The translations under genes and the position numbers were made by a program. From positions 228,575 through 256,074 of the forward strand of contig CAUJGJ010000185.1 of assembly GCA_963170055.1 (NCBI GenBank): 27,500 nucleotides of DNA. The letters run 5' to 3'. How positions within the stretch are numbered: the stretch's first letter is position 1; each line of letters begins with the position of its first letter. This DNA comes from Halisarca cf. caerulea. Its lineage: Eukaryota > Porifera > Demospongiae > Chondrillida > Halisarcidae. Below the pieces are notes generated by a model, which was not told the origin of the DNA, ran no database searches, and saw nothing but the letters and a program-made list of their open reading frames with translations. Positions 1-11,100 of this stretch are shown one piece after another.

Positions 1-10
1 TTTTGCATCT

Positions 11-34
11 CTCTCTCTCTCTCTCTCCCTCTCA

Positions 35-65
<31 letters not shown>

Positions 66-110
66 GTGTTTGTGTATGTGTTTGTGTGTGTGTGTGTGTG
101 TGTGTGGTCA
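11..110. repeat. CT then GT microsatellite
   Basis: A CT run followed by an interrupted GT/TTTG run ends just before the acceptor at 139-140. It lies in the intron upstream of the first visible exon of the lysine-rich gene. Confidence 0.9.
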
Positions 111-140
111 TTGGTCATGCTCTGCTCCCCATCTCCCCAG

Positions 141-471
141 GTTGCTATACAGCCAGGAACCATCTGAAGCCAAGAGTGGGATGAAAGTATGTGTGTGTAT
201 TCCGCTTATCTTGCATAACTTTGTATACTACTGTTTCTTCTCTCCAGCGAGAGAGAACTGAAGGTAGTGAGGATGAGTCAACAGAAAAGAAGAAGAAGAA
301 GAAGGAAAAGAAGAAGAAAAAAGACAAAGATGCTGACAGAGAGTCACCAAATGAAGAGGTAATTGCAATAAACCATGCCATCTTGGCACACCTCCTTCAT
401 CTTAGTACACCTCCTTTATCACAGCACACCCCCTTTATCGTGATAATCATCTCATTATTTAGGAATCGTAA
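141..471 (+). CDS. 3' end of an unidentified lysine-rich protein (partial, last exons)
   Basis: Two convincing plus-strand exons are visible. 141-186 is preceded by CCCCAG and followed by GTATGT; 248-358 is preceded by TCTCCAG and followed by GTAATT. They join in phase 0. They encode a short stretch beginning LLYSQEPSEAKSG, then an acidic patch (EGSEDESTE) and a run dominated by lysine (residues KKKKKKEKKKKKDKDAD). A possible tiny terminal exon, 463-471, follows an ATTTAG acceptor and adds only E-S-stop. Such basic tails are common in nucleolar, ribosomal-biogenesis and mediator proteins, but I cannot name the family. The gene starts to the left of the window. If the terminal exon is right, the stop lies 18 bp from the stop of the convergent ELMOD gene. 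Confidence 0.55.
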
Positions 472-489
472 CAAGATCATTGAACAAAG

Positions 490-716
490 TTATGGACGAC
501 GATCTTTGGACAGTGTGTTTGGAACTTCATTTACAAAAGACAATGTTCCATTTCTTCTTATGTCTTCGTGTATTTTGTTCACAAATTTCTCTTTTACTTT
601 TGAAAACTCCATAATGTTCTCAGGCTTGCTGTCTCTCCAAAACTGATCAAATTCAATGAACACACTCACTACAGACAGAGGTAGACTGGGGTCAGGGGCA
701 CCATACATGTAGCTAC

Positions 717-772
<56 letters not shown>

Positions 773-783
773 CGTGTATGTGC

Positions 784-835
<52 letters not shown>

Positions 836-856
836 TGCGTGTATGTGTGGTGTGTG

Positions 857-929
<73 letters not shown>

Positions 930-2482
930 GGTGCACACACCCATGCACCCTAGTGGACATGATTTGATAAACACTTATTGTACTCACTGAACACTTCATA
1001 AAAGTGATACTCTGGCATTGCACAATACTGCTCCTGTGTTGCATCACTTGTATCAGTTTTTACATCATCATCATCATTCCCCATGGAGAGGTACTGCTGG
1101 TCCAGGAGATTGCTCTCTGTGAATTGGAACACTGTGGATGTCATGTTGATAGAAGTGATAGCATAGGGGTACCCCAGGGTGGGGTGGTTGGAGTGACCAA
1201 GCTGTCTTCTAGAGGCATCCAATTTCAACTTACAGAAGTAACTACAGTGCTGTTAAGGTGGTGTCATTGCCTAGCAACAAAGGTGCCATTGCCTAGCAAC
1301 AGAGGTGCAGTACAGTTGTGTGTATGTCGGCACTTGCCACCTTCTCTTAGCAATCTAAATGATTTGTGGCATCCATGGACATTGAATTCCTCACTGATGA
1401 GCAGCGGCTCACAAAGGACATGGCTAAAATTAGAACACTTGACCTTCAAATTTACATATCCATGTCATGTGACTGCCATGTGACCTGATCAAAGGATACA
1501 GCATGCACTTGAGTCCCAAGATCCCCATTCCCCTGAAGTCAGTAGCCGGATTGTTGCCTTGGAAACCAAGGTCTTGCCACTGCTTGGAGATCCTCTCCTT
1601 GAGTTGTGTGCCAGGCATCATCCCTTCCCAAAGCTGAGGAGGTGAGAACCACGTCAGACAGCCACACTCAATCACAGAGAGAAGAATGTAGCCACATTCC
1701 GACATGTGATAAGATAGCCTTAGAGTGCACATACTTACCTCCTGGAGATGTTGCTCATGCCTGGCATTCTCCACTGAGTAGGCTTCATTCCGCAGTTGGC
1801 AGACCTGTTGCTTCAGCTTGGACAGTGCAACTATCCTTGAGCAACTGGCCAACAAGCATCTCTCATAGCTTTGGAGGAGACTGGGGGCATGATAAGAGAA
1901 TGAAAGTGATAGGTGGATGATGGAGAAAGGAGGCTGAAGGGATTAAATGACAGTTGCATATAAATACATGTACTCTAGCAACATTCATGAAACTTGGCAA
2001 CTTGGCCTGTGAACACAAGGGGGGGGGGGTTGTGGTCATGACAACATGATGCATTCATGATCACAATCACATGAGACATAATGAAAAGACACATTAGATC
2101 TACTCACTGCGGAGTGATGGCCTTGGGGGTCTTCAGCTCCATGACAACAGTGACAGCTCTTGACGCATCCAATGAGTGGTTGGATGCTACATCGCGCAAT
2201 GGCTTGAACTTGGACAAACGAATGCTTCCAACTATCACAACCAAGAACATTACATTTCCACGTCTTAATCATTCCTACAACTACGTAAGCTAACCACACA
2301 AGTGCTGCACACTCACGGATAGACATAGTTCTCAGCAATACACTGCGCTTATTGTTGTCAGGGTATCTCATATATAACCTGTAAATTTCTGGTTTCCCGG
2401 TAAGCAGGTGTATGATCCATTTCCAGGCTTTAAAGAGCACGTACGATATCGTTTGCCAGACCCCGGTTCCCTGTTCAGCCAT
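490..2482 (-). CDS. ELMO domain-containing protein, ELMOD1/2-like (six exons, 337 aa)
   Basis: Six minus-strand exons join without a phase error: 2482-2317, 2231-2108, 1880-1739, 1633-1485, 1241-988 and 668-490, giving 337 codons and a TAA stop. The N-terminus (MAEQGTGVWQ, then KWIIHLLTGK) resembles the hydrophobic start of ELMOD1/2. The ELMO domain is clear: LWEGMMPGTQLKERISKQW, GFQGNNPATDFRGMGILGL, SNHPTLGYPYAITSINMT and FIEFDQFWRDSKPENIMEF. The family acts as GTPase-activating proteins for ARL2/ARF GTPases. All introns are GT-AG; intron 5 holds a 200-bp GT array. The exon 4/exon 5 junction is the least certain: the acceptor at 1241 is chosen by phase and gives a few residues more than human ELMOD2. 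The start is the ATG 12 bp from the TMEM223 ATG on the other strand. The length resembles human ELMOD1. Confidence 0.9.
719..926. repeat. GT microsatellite, about 208 bp
   Basis: An almost pure GT array, interrupted twice by GCGAGTGCGTGTATG-type segments, lies in intron 5 of the ELMOD gene (669-987). Translations of it are Cys-Val or Thr-His runs with no coding meaning. Confidence 0.97.
1261..1304. promoter_or_regulatory. Two tandem X-box-like sites (candidate RFX sites)
   Basis: A 22-bp unit is present twice in the intron between ELMOD exons 4 and 5. Each copy contains ATTGCCTAGCAAC (1266-1278 and 1288-1300), which on the minus strand reads GTTGCTAGGCAAT. This resembles the imperfect palindrome bound by RFX factors. 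The role is inferred from the motif only. Confidence 0.3.
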
Positions 2483-2494
2483 TTTCTTTCTAAA
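2483..2494. promoter_or_regulatory. 12-bp gap between divergent start codons of ELMOD and TMEM223
   Basis: The minus-strand ATG of ELMOD ends at 2482 and the plus-strand ATG of TMEM223 begins at 2495. Any bidirectional promoter elements must lie within the first exons, or each transcript must have a 5' leader overlapping the other gene. No TATA box is seen here. Confidence 0.5.
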
Positions 2495-3109
2495 ATGGCT
2501 GTTACAAGGACTGCAATGGTAATGGTATTGCGAAGACCGCCTTTTCGCACTCAAGAAGTAAAAAGAACGCACAGTACTATTCCCGGCGTACTGTATGAAA
2601 ACTCCCAGAAAAGACCTGCAATATTCATGTTTATTGGAGCAATTTCAGTTGTGCAGATGATGTTTTGGAGCTATCTATCTTGGTTTGCGTACAAAGGTCT
2701 TGGGAGTGAGAGGTTACAAGAAAGAATGCAAGATACAGATGAAGATGATTCCAAGAAGAAAATAATCACATCTACCAAATGGAGACTGATTGCTTCTCTC
2801 CTGGCATTAGCAACAGGTGGCTTCTTTGCCTACACTGCTAACATGCTTACTTACCGGACTGTCATCAGACTGCAGCTGGTGCACCAGCGGAACTCCCTTC
2901 TGTTCACCACCTACACCCCCTGGGGTAGTACACGTGTTATAGATGCCCCTCTCTCCAGGATCCACAGCATAGGGAACAGACTGGATGGAGGGGGACAAGT
3001 TGCCGTGAAGGTCAAGGGATATCCACTCTTCTTCCTTATTGATAAGAAAGGACAGTTTATTGATCCACGTCTATTCGATTCCTTAATTGTATCAAGAACT
3101 AGATTATAG
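2495..3109 (+). CDS. TMEM223: Transmembrane protein 223 (TMEM223), single exon, 204 aa
   Basis: This is an intronless reading frame with two hydrophobic segments, roughly residues 45-67 (FMFIGAISVVQMMFWSYL) and 95-115 (LIASLLALATGGFFAYTA). They flank a charged loop (DTDEDDSKKK). The C-terminal half carries family hallmarks: LLFTTYTPWG, then VAVKVKGYPLFFLIDKKGQF and LFDSLIVSRTRL, which match the end of vertebrate TMEM223. TMEM223 is an inner mitochondrial membrane protein linked to cytochrome c oxidase subunit 1 translation and complex IV biogenesis. The 204-aa length agrees with human (202 aa). The ATG at 2495 is chosen because the arginine-rich start that follows (RTAMVMVLRRPPFR) could serve as a mitochondrial targeting segment. 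The frame is also open upstream of this ATG, but over the complement of the ELMOD first exon. Confidence 0.92.
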   Translation: MAVTRTAMVMVLRRPPFRTQEVKRTHSTIPGVLYENSQKRPAIFMFIGAISVVQMMFWSYLSWFAYKGLGSERLQERMQDTDEDDSKKKIITSTKWRLIASLLALATGGFFAYTANMLTYRTVIRLQLVHQRNSLLFTTYTPWGSTRVIDAPLSRIHSIGNRLDGGGQVAVKVKGYPLFFLIDKKGQFIDPRLFDSLIVSRTRL

Positions 3110-3882
3110 TGTGTGCATGTGTATGTGTGTGTGTGTGTGTGTACATGTGTGTGTGCATGTGTGCATGCATCTGTGTGTGTATCATGTTCAATTGTCTATG
3201 AATACAGTCTGCATGCATCATGTGGGTGCATGCTCGTGAATCTGGGCTTTGTTTCATTGTAAACAGTAGTTAGTAGCAACTATGACAGCAACTACGTATG
3301 TGTACTTGCCTATGTTACATGGCCATGCTATATTTAGCCAGTGCACAAGAGGAGGTGGTCTACTTCCAGTTCCAATGTACTCTCCCGTGGGATATATAAT
3401 AAGGATCGCGTTTCGGGTCCACACATCACGATATCGGCCGCTGCAAGGGAAAGTAGGACGTAGGCGGGGCTCAATGCAGTGTTAGTAAACGGAAGTATAC
3501 GATATACGGGCTAATAAAACAATTGCGTTCTCAGACGGTTTCATATCTGCTTGCTGAGCGCTAGGCAAGTGTGAAACGCTTCTTTAGGTGAGTCTTGAAG
3601 GGAAGAATACGGTGCGTTTGTTACCTGTGGTGACTTTATCTCCTTTTTGCATCTAGCTCTTTTTAGACCGTGACCGCTAGCTTGCTCGCGAAATCTGCTT
3701 TGTGTACGTCTTCTTGGATCAAAGGGAGGTGCGTCCAAATGTGTGTACCCCGTCCTGATCGTGTACCGACAGTTTGTTTAATATTGACTTATTGTAATCT
3801 ACGCTTGGAATGAATCCCCCTCGTCTTTCCCGTGGCAGAATCTAAAAGTCCTTGACGTTTTAGCAGTTGTTTCAGAGCAGCT
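3110..3882. other. Intergenic region between TMEM223 and filamin copy 1
   Basis: A GT-rich stretch (about 3112-3180) follows the TMEM223 stop. An AATAAA at 3513-3518 is a possible polyadenylation signal. A TATATAAT at 3393-3400 could be a core promoter element for filamin, though it lies about 490 bp before the ATG. I see no coding sequence. Confidence 0.4.
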
Positions 3883-5104
3883 ATGGCAGGCACTGGAGAC
3901 AAAAAATGGATTGCCGTGCAGCAGAACACCTTCACTAACTGGTGCAACTCCAGTTTGAAGGGTACTGGAAACAAGATTGAGGACTTAGTGACGGATTTGG
4001 ACGATGGAGTCCGTCTTGTCGTCCTCCTCGAACAACTCTCAAAGAAGAAGGTTTCTTCAAAGTGCGTTGCCAGCAATTGCTTGTGTAACTGTATACGTAT
4101 CTCTACTTCTCAGAGAAAGGCTTGTTTGAACTTGTGTAATCCAAGAACCTAAGGCCTAAGCAGAGCATGTTACCGGTCCTCCTCGAGTCGCACTAGTTGG
4201 TGTCTTGTCCCGCGCCGTCTGAGCGCGCTCTTGCTCCTGGTGTGGGAAAGCGGTTTTATGTGTTCTAAGTAGTATTCATGAGATGTAGCCTTGTCTGAGC
4301 ACTCGGTGTGTCCCTTTGGGAGGTTGCATGGGCCGAACTGAATGAATATGATCAGCATAAGAACAGGTTCGTGTAGACACCATGTGGTGTTGACATCCCC
4401 AGGGGAGCACAACCGTGTGGTGTTGACATCCGGGGGGGGGGGGGGGCACAACCGTGTGGTGTTGACATCCCCCGGGGAGCACAACCATGTGGTGTTGACA
4501 TCCCCAGGGGAGCACAACCATGTGGTGTTGACATCCCCCGGGGAGCACAACCATGTGGTGTTGAGATCCAGGGGGGGGCACAACCGTGTGGTGTTGACAT
4601 CCCCCGGGGAGCACAACCATGTGGTGTTGAAATCCCCCGGGGAGCACAACCATGGTTTAAGACCCTCAGTTATTAGGTCTTCTCACTTGTGTATCTCGAC
4701 CAAGGTTTGTCCTCCAGTGGCATGTCCATGTTTGATAGTGAACGGGTGTCTGTGCTTTTTAACTGATGTAAATATCTCTTCAAATGTGTGTGTGTGTGCC
4801 CTGTAGAGAGGGCACCACTTGTGTTGCCTCTTCCGTAGTGGAGAGTATTGCTATGATTTGAAGCATTGTGTGCATGTCTTGTGAATGGCTAGGCACAGAC
4901 TGCCTGGTATGTGGGGCTGACTGCTGGGGCTTCACTGTGCGTACCAAGCGCGGACATTTGTTAATCTCTTCTTGTCACTTCATGTGCACTCGTCTGCATC
5001 CACACACCTTGCTCTCCTCTGGTTGAGAGAGGACCTCTCCCTCCTGTTTGAGAGAGAGGGCCTTTCCCTGCAGTTTGAGAGAGGACCTCTCCCTGCAGTT
5101 TACA

Positions 5105-5170
<66 letters not shown>

Positions 5171-8100
5171 TGTGTGTGTGTGTGGCTGGTGGGGCCATTA
5201 ATTTATGGACATAAGCTGGATATTTTGGCCAGTGTGTCCTTTCCAAATGGTGGGTGTGTCATTCTCGTGTTATATGCATGTCCTATCCATGTGGTGGGTG
5301 TGTCCTTCCCATGCTGTAGGTGTGTCCTCTCCCACATGGTGAGTGTTTTCTTGACTTGTGCTCTGTAGGATCCATTACAAGCCTCGATTACCAGCTCACA
5401 GATCAGAAAACCTTGAAATGGCCTTTGACTTCATGAAAAACAAGGAAAAGATTCACATGGTCAACATAGGTGTGTGGTGTGTGTGCATGGTCAACATAGG
5501 TGTGTGGTGTGTGTGCATGGTCAACATAGGTGTGTGGTGTGTGTACATGGTCAACATAGGTGTGTGGTGTGTGTGCATGGTCAACATAGGTGTGTGGTGT
5601 GTGTGCATGGTCAACATAGGTGTGTGGTGTGTGTGCATGGTCAACATAGGTGTGTGGCGTGTGTGCATGGTCAACATAGGTGTGTGGTGTGTGTGCATGG
5701 TCAACATAGGTGTGTGGCGTGTGTACATGGTCAACATAGGTGTGTGGTGAGTGGGGACAGTCATCAGTTATATTGGACATTTGACACTTGATAATCTGAC
5801 AAATTTGTAAACTAACACGTCTTTGATTGCCCACAATTTGTGGCTGACTAGTGCACCATGCCTTGGTTCTGGATGCCCCACACCCACCCATCTTCCAATT
5901 ACAAACCCCACCCACCCATCTTCCAATTACAAACTACACCCACCCATCTTCCAATTACAAACCACACCCACCCATCTTCCAAGTGCAAACCACACTCACC
6001 CATCTTCCAAGTACCAACCACACCCACCCATCTTCCAAGTACAAACCATACCCCATGTGTACACTCCCAAACCAGTGCTTCTTAGTTACTTGGAGAAATT
6101 GCTATTTTTAGTTCTTGTTCTAAGGATTCAATTCTCTAGATTCTTTCAATTTGCTGGAGAATATTGATCTTGTAATGTCAAATTCTTTGGATTCCTTTTC
6201 TCCATGACCTCGCTGTGGCATTGTGGGCCCCTGGAGTGGTTGCTATGGTAAAGGAATGTTGGCCACATTCCAGTAGCATTGGATACGATTCAATGATCCT
6301 CTTCCTTTGCACTGCCTTCCACTTCTTGTCCGCTTCATCCACACTTCAGGTCTATGTATGTCCACCCTAGTATATCATTCTTACTCTTGTCCTTACTCAT
6401 CACCCTACTTCTTATCCCCACTCTCACCCTCACCCTCAACCTCACTCATCACCCTCACTCTCACCCTCACCCTCACTCACACCCTCACCCTCACTCATCG
6501 CCCTCACTCTCACCCTCACCCTCACCCACACTCTCACTCATCGCCCTCAACCTCACCTTAACTGCAGGTCCTCGCGACATTCAAGAACACAACCAGAAGA
6601 TTATCCTGGGTCTTGTGTGGCATCTCATCCTGAAGTACCAGATCCTGAGCGGCCAACAAGAGACCCATGAGGAACCAGGCAAGCCGGGGAAGAAGGTCAA
6701 ACCTCCTTCAGCTAAGAAGCTGCTCTTGAACTGGCTGAAGGCAGCCATGCCAGAGGGTGAACCAGTCAGGAATGTCACATCTGACTGGAATGATGGTAAA
6801 AAACTGTCTGCCCTGGTGGAGACCATGAAGCCTGGTCTCTGTCCCAACTATGCTTCTCTCTCTCCTTCTGATGCCCTGCCCAACACCAAGAAGGCCATGG
6901 ACCAAGCGGAAGAGGAGTTTGACATTCCTCAGATCATTGATCCCGAGCACTTGTGTATTGACAAACCAGACGAGCTCTCGTGCATGACGTACCTGTCCTA
7001 CTTCTGCAGCGGAGAAGACTCCCCCGGCTACAACAACCTCTTGGAGTGGGTGAGGAGCAAGATACCAGAGTACAACATCGAGAACTTCACTGACGACTGG
7101 AGAGATGGGCGTGCACTGAGTGCACTGGTGAATGCTGTGTCAGAGGGGGCGGTACCCAACCATGCCCAACTGGACCCCAACAACGGAGTAGACAACATTC
7201 GAAGTGCAATGAAGACAGCTGATGAGAACCTGGAAGGCATAGAGAACAACATCACACCTGAAGAGTTTGCCGACAAGAGAACTGATGCTCTAGCCATGAT
7301 GGGCTACATCGAGTGGTATAGGAAGGCCACTCCAAAGAAGAGGGAGACTCTGTCAGCTGTTGGACCAGGTGTGTGGATAGGGGGTGTGGTTCAGAGAGGG
7401 TGGGGCATGCAGCATACCTAGTTGTAGTGTTAACTGTGAATGATGTCTCTTGTGCAGTAAATGGTGTAGGTAGAAGAGTTGGTAGAGGATGTGGGGTTGG
7501 GATTCATGTCTTAGTTAACCTTCGTATTCACAAGACTTTCTGAATGCAGCACTGATACTATCATGTGACCATCATGTGACTGTAGTGTGACTGTATTGTT
7601 TTGTTGTATGCTGCAGGTATCACAGGAGGATCTCCTGTTGACGTGGATACTTACTTCCATGTGAAAGGCAATGTCAGTCCAAAGGCTCTTCATGTGAAGG
7701 TGACCAGTCCTGAGGGTGACATGGTCCCTGCCAATGCTGCTCCCAGTGAGAACCCAACCTTCCACAAGTTCATCTACACTCCCACCAAACCAGGAAAGCA
7801 TACCGTCAACATTGACAAGGATGGCACTCCCATTCCCGGCTCTCCCTTCTTCCCTGTCTTCACAGCGAAGACTGATCCCACACGTTGCAAGGCAGAAGGT
7901 CCAGGTCTGTTGAGAGGGAAGGCTAACACCCCCACTGACTTCACCGTTGACTGTCATCGAGCAGGTCCAGGTAGTCTGTCTGTTGACATCAAGAGTCCTT
8001 CTGGTGTTGACGTGCCCACAACAGTGACTGGAGAGAACATGTACAATGTGCAGTACACACCCACTGAAGTGGGACCTCATAACATTGTCGTCCTCTACTC

Positions 8101-11100
8101 AGACCATCAGGTCAGGGGGTCACCCTTCACTGCCATTGTTTACGACCCATCCAAAGTGGTTGCTAGCGGTGATGGTCTGTCCGGCGGCATAACTGGTGAG
8201 AAGGCGGAGTTTACGGTTAACACAGAGGAGGCTGGTCCGGGTAAGCCCGTTGTCAAGGTAACAGGTCCAAACCGTGGAGTACGATGTACGGAAGAAGAAG
8301 TGGACGAACACAAGTACAAGTATTGCTATACCCCTCAAGAAGCCGGTCCTCACTCCATCTCCGTTGTGTTTGCTGATGAAGAAATACCAGGGTCTCCCTT
8401 CACAGCTCAAATGGACGAAGCCATCCCAGTGGATGCCAACAAGGTGAAGGTGGATGGTCCACACAGTCCTCAGATGCACAGAGCTCCAGTCTATGCTGTG
8501 TGTGATGTATCGCAAGCCGGTGATGGTGAACTGACGTCAACCTGTCGCAGTAGGAAGTACGGTAATGTCCCAGTGGATGTGTCTCCCGAGAACGAGGGAG
8601 TGCAAAGAGTCTCCTTCAACCCACCTGGTAAGGACGTGTACTACTTGTCCATGCTCTGGAGCGGTGATCCTGTCCCTGGTTCACCCTACACCATTGACCT
8701 CAACCCTCCACTGGCCAGTGAAGTGAGAGTGGACGGACCACACCCATCTCCTAACGGTATCGGTCCAGTGCACGCCTCCATTGACGCCACCAATGCAGGT
8801 GAAGGTGTGCTGGATGTGAAGACATCGGGTGAGCGTCTTGGAGCCGTTCCCAGTAAAGTGGTTGAGAAGGATCCAGGTCAGTACAGCGTGGAGTTTGATG
8901 CCCACCAGCCGGACATCTACCACATGGACGTGAAGTGGAGTGGGGAGCATGTACCAGGATCCACATTCAGAATACCTGTTGATCTCGGAGAGGACTTGTG
9001 CCAACAGGAAGTGCTGGAGGATGTGGAGAGTTCTTACATTCCCGCCACTTTTGCTGGTATCTATGACGACGGAGAATCCAAGGAGTACACCCAACCAGAA
9101 TATCCCGAGTCCATCCCATCATTTCATGTCGGCGAGAAGCTGTCAATCACAACAGACAAAGAGGGTGACGAAGATCCGGGTCGTGTGACAGCCAGTTGCC
9201 GTGGTGACACAGTTGGAGACATTCCTGTGAGCATGGTGAAGAATCCCGATGGTACGTACACGGCCAGCATTGACCCTCGCGTCCCAGACCTCTACACTGT
9301 GGACGTGCTGATGAACAGTCAGCATGTTCCAGGGTCGCCCTTCAAGGTACGCTACCTCCCTCCTCCAACGGACGCAACCAAGTGCCGAGTGTACAACACT
9401 CCCCCTCCCGACATGCGGTTGATAGCTCACGAGGACATCATGTACAACGTGGACGCCTCCAAAGCAGGAGCAGGTGAACTGTCCGTCCAGTCAGAGGGAC
9501 CATCTGGTGCCAAGACCAACACCAACCTCCAGGTGATCCCTAAAGAGGACCAGGACTTCAAGATCATTTACACCCCAACCAAAGCAGGAGTTCACAAGCA
9601 CTACATCTACTGGGGTAAGGAGGCCATCCCAGAGTCCCCGGTGGAGTTTGATGTCTCCCCCAGAGACATCCCTGTCTATCCGTGGGCCAAGTCCATTGGT
9701 CTGGACTACGAGTTCCCAGGACTCAGACCGAAGGACCTCTCTGGTCATGTCATCTACCAACCCAGTGGTAAGAAGATGAAGCTAAGTGTTGAGAAGAACA
9801 AGTCGGAACCGGAGAAGACTCATGTCTCCTTCAAACCGGCTGATGCGGGGATCTACGAGATCCATATATTACATCATAAGAACCATGTTAGGGGAAGTCC
9901 CTTTGAGGTGCGTGTCCTGGAACCTCCTCGTCCTGATAAGGTGAAAGTGAGTGGTCTCGAGGATGCTAAGTGTTATGTTGGAGACAGTGTTCCTTTCCGC
10001 GTGGACTGCAGCGAAGCTGGTACAGGAGAACTCCTAGTGAAGTCCGACTGTCCATCTAAGGACGACGAACCCTCCCAACTGGACGTAGTAGACAACAAGG
10101 ACAACACCTACGAGGGTACCTACATCCCGTCCAGTGTTGGTAACCATCTCCTCCACATGAAGTGGGCTGACCAGCCTGTCCCAGGATCTCCGTTCACTGT
10201 CCAGGCAGTAGCCATTGAGGAGCCAAAGATGGATGCTGGTCTGACTATTGTTGAGGTGGGCCAACCGGTGGACATCCAACTTGCCGACAAGCCATCCGAT
10301 GAGGTTGTAGCATACGCCATGGGAGACAACACTGGTACAGCACACGTATCAGTGCAGAAGGAGGATGATGGAAACCATCGGGTGATATTTGAACCCCTCC
10401 TAGCCGATGACTACACGGTCAATGTTCTCCTCAATGGATCGCACATCGATGGGTCTCCTTTCAGAGTGAAAGCTCTGGACAAGACGACCATATTTGCTGA
10501 CGGTGAGGAAGGTGTGCCAACTACTATCACTGAGGTGGAGGTCAACACGAATGTCAACTTTGTCCTTCGTCCTGGACCCATTGAAGGGGACCCTGAGGTG
10601 AGGGTGATTGGGCCGTCCGGTCCTATTGAGACGGACACAGTCAGCACAGAGGAAGGTCGCTACATCACCCACTTCAAACCTGACGAGGAAGGAGACTATT
10701 ACTGCAATGCTAAACACAACAACGCCCACCTGAAGGGCAGTCCTTTCCGCGTGCTGGCCATTGACAAGATGAAGAGTGACCCAAGCAAGTGCTTCATTCT
10801 CCCGGAGGACGTAGAGGTGATGTCCACTCCATATGAGCACAACCAGCAGGTGGACTTCCGCGTATCCACTCTCAACGCTGGACCTGGTACTCTCAACGTC
10901 ACCTCAAGAGGACCTGCCAAGGCAGATGTCATCATCACAGACAACAAAGATGGCATCTACTCTGTCAGGTTTAACCCTTCGGAGCCAGGCAAGTATAAAC
11001 TGGATGTGACATGGGATGAGGTCAACATTAGGGGAAGTCCCTGTACTGTGATCATTAAGGGAGAGAGAAAGTCGCGTGTTCTGACTGGTCTTGATTTGTC

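Noticed and set aside
719..970. Cys-Val and Thr-His open frames over GT arrays (also at 34-261, 5108-5214, 23488-23761)
   Set aside because: Dinucleotide repeats give open frames on both strands; no start context, splice logic or domain supports them.
2408..2494. Upstream in-frame extension of TMEM223 from 2408
   Set aside because: It is the complement of the conserved ELMOD first exon, and the family length fits a start at 2495.
5730..5750. The stronger donor consensus GTGAGT at the end of the 30-bp array as the true exon 2 donor
   Set aside because: It would leave two bases over, which does not match the phase of the acceptor at 6568; the first ATAG-GTGTGT donor does.
5456..5755. CRISPR-like regular 30-bp repeats
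   Set aside because: Units are contiguous with no spacers, and the locus is in a eukaryotic intron.
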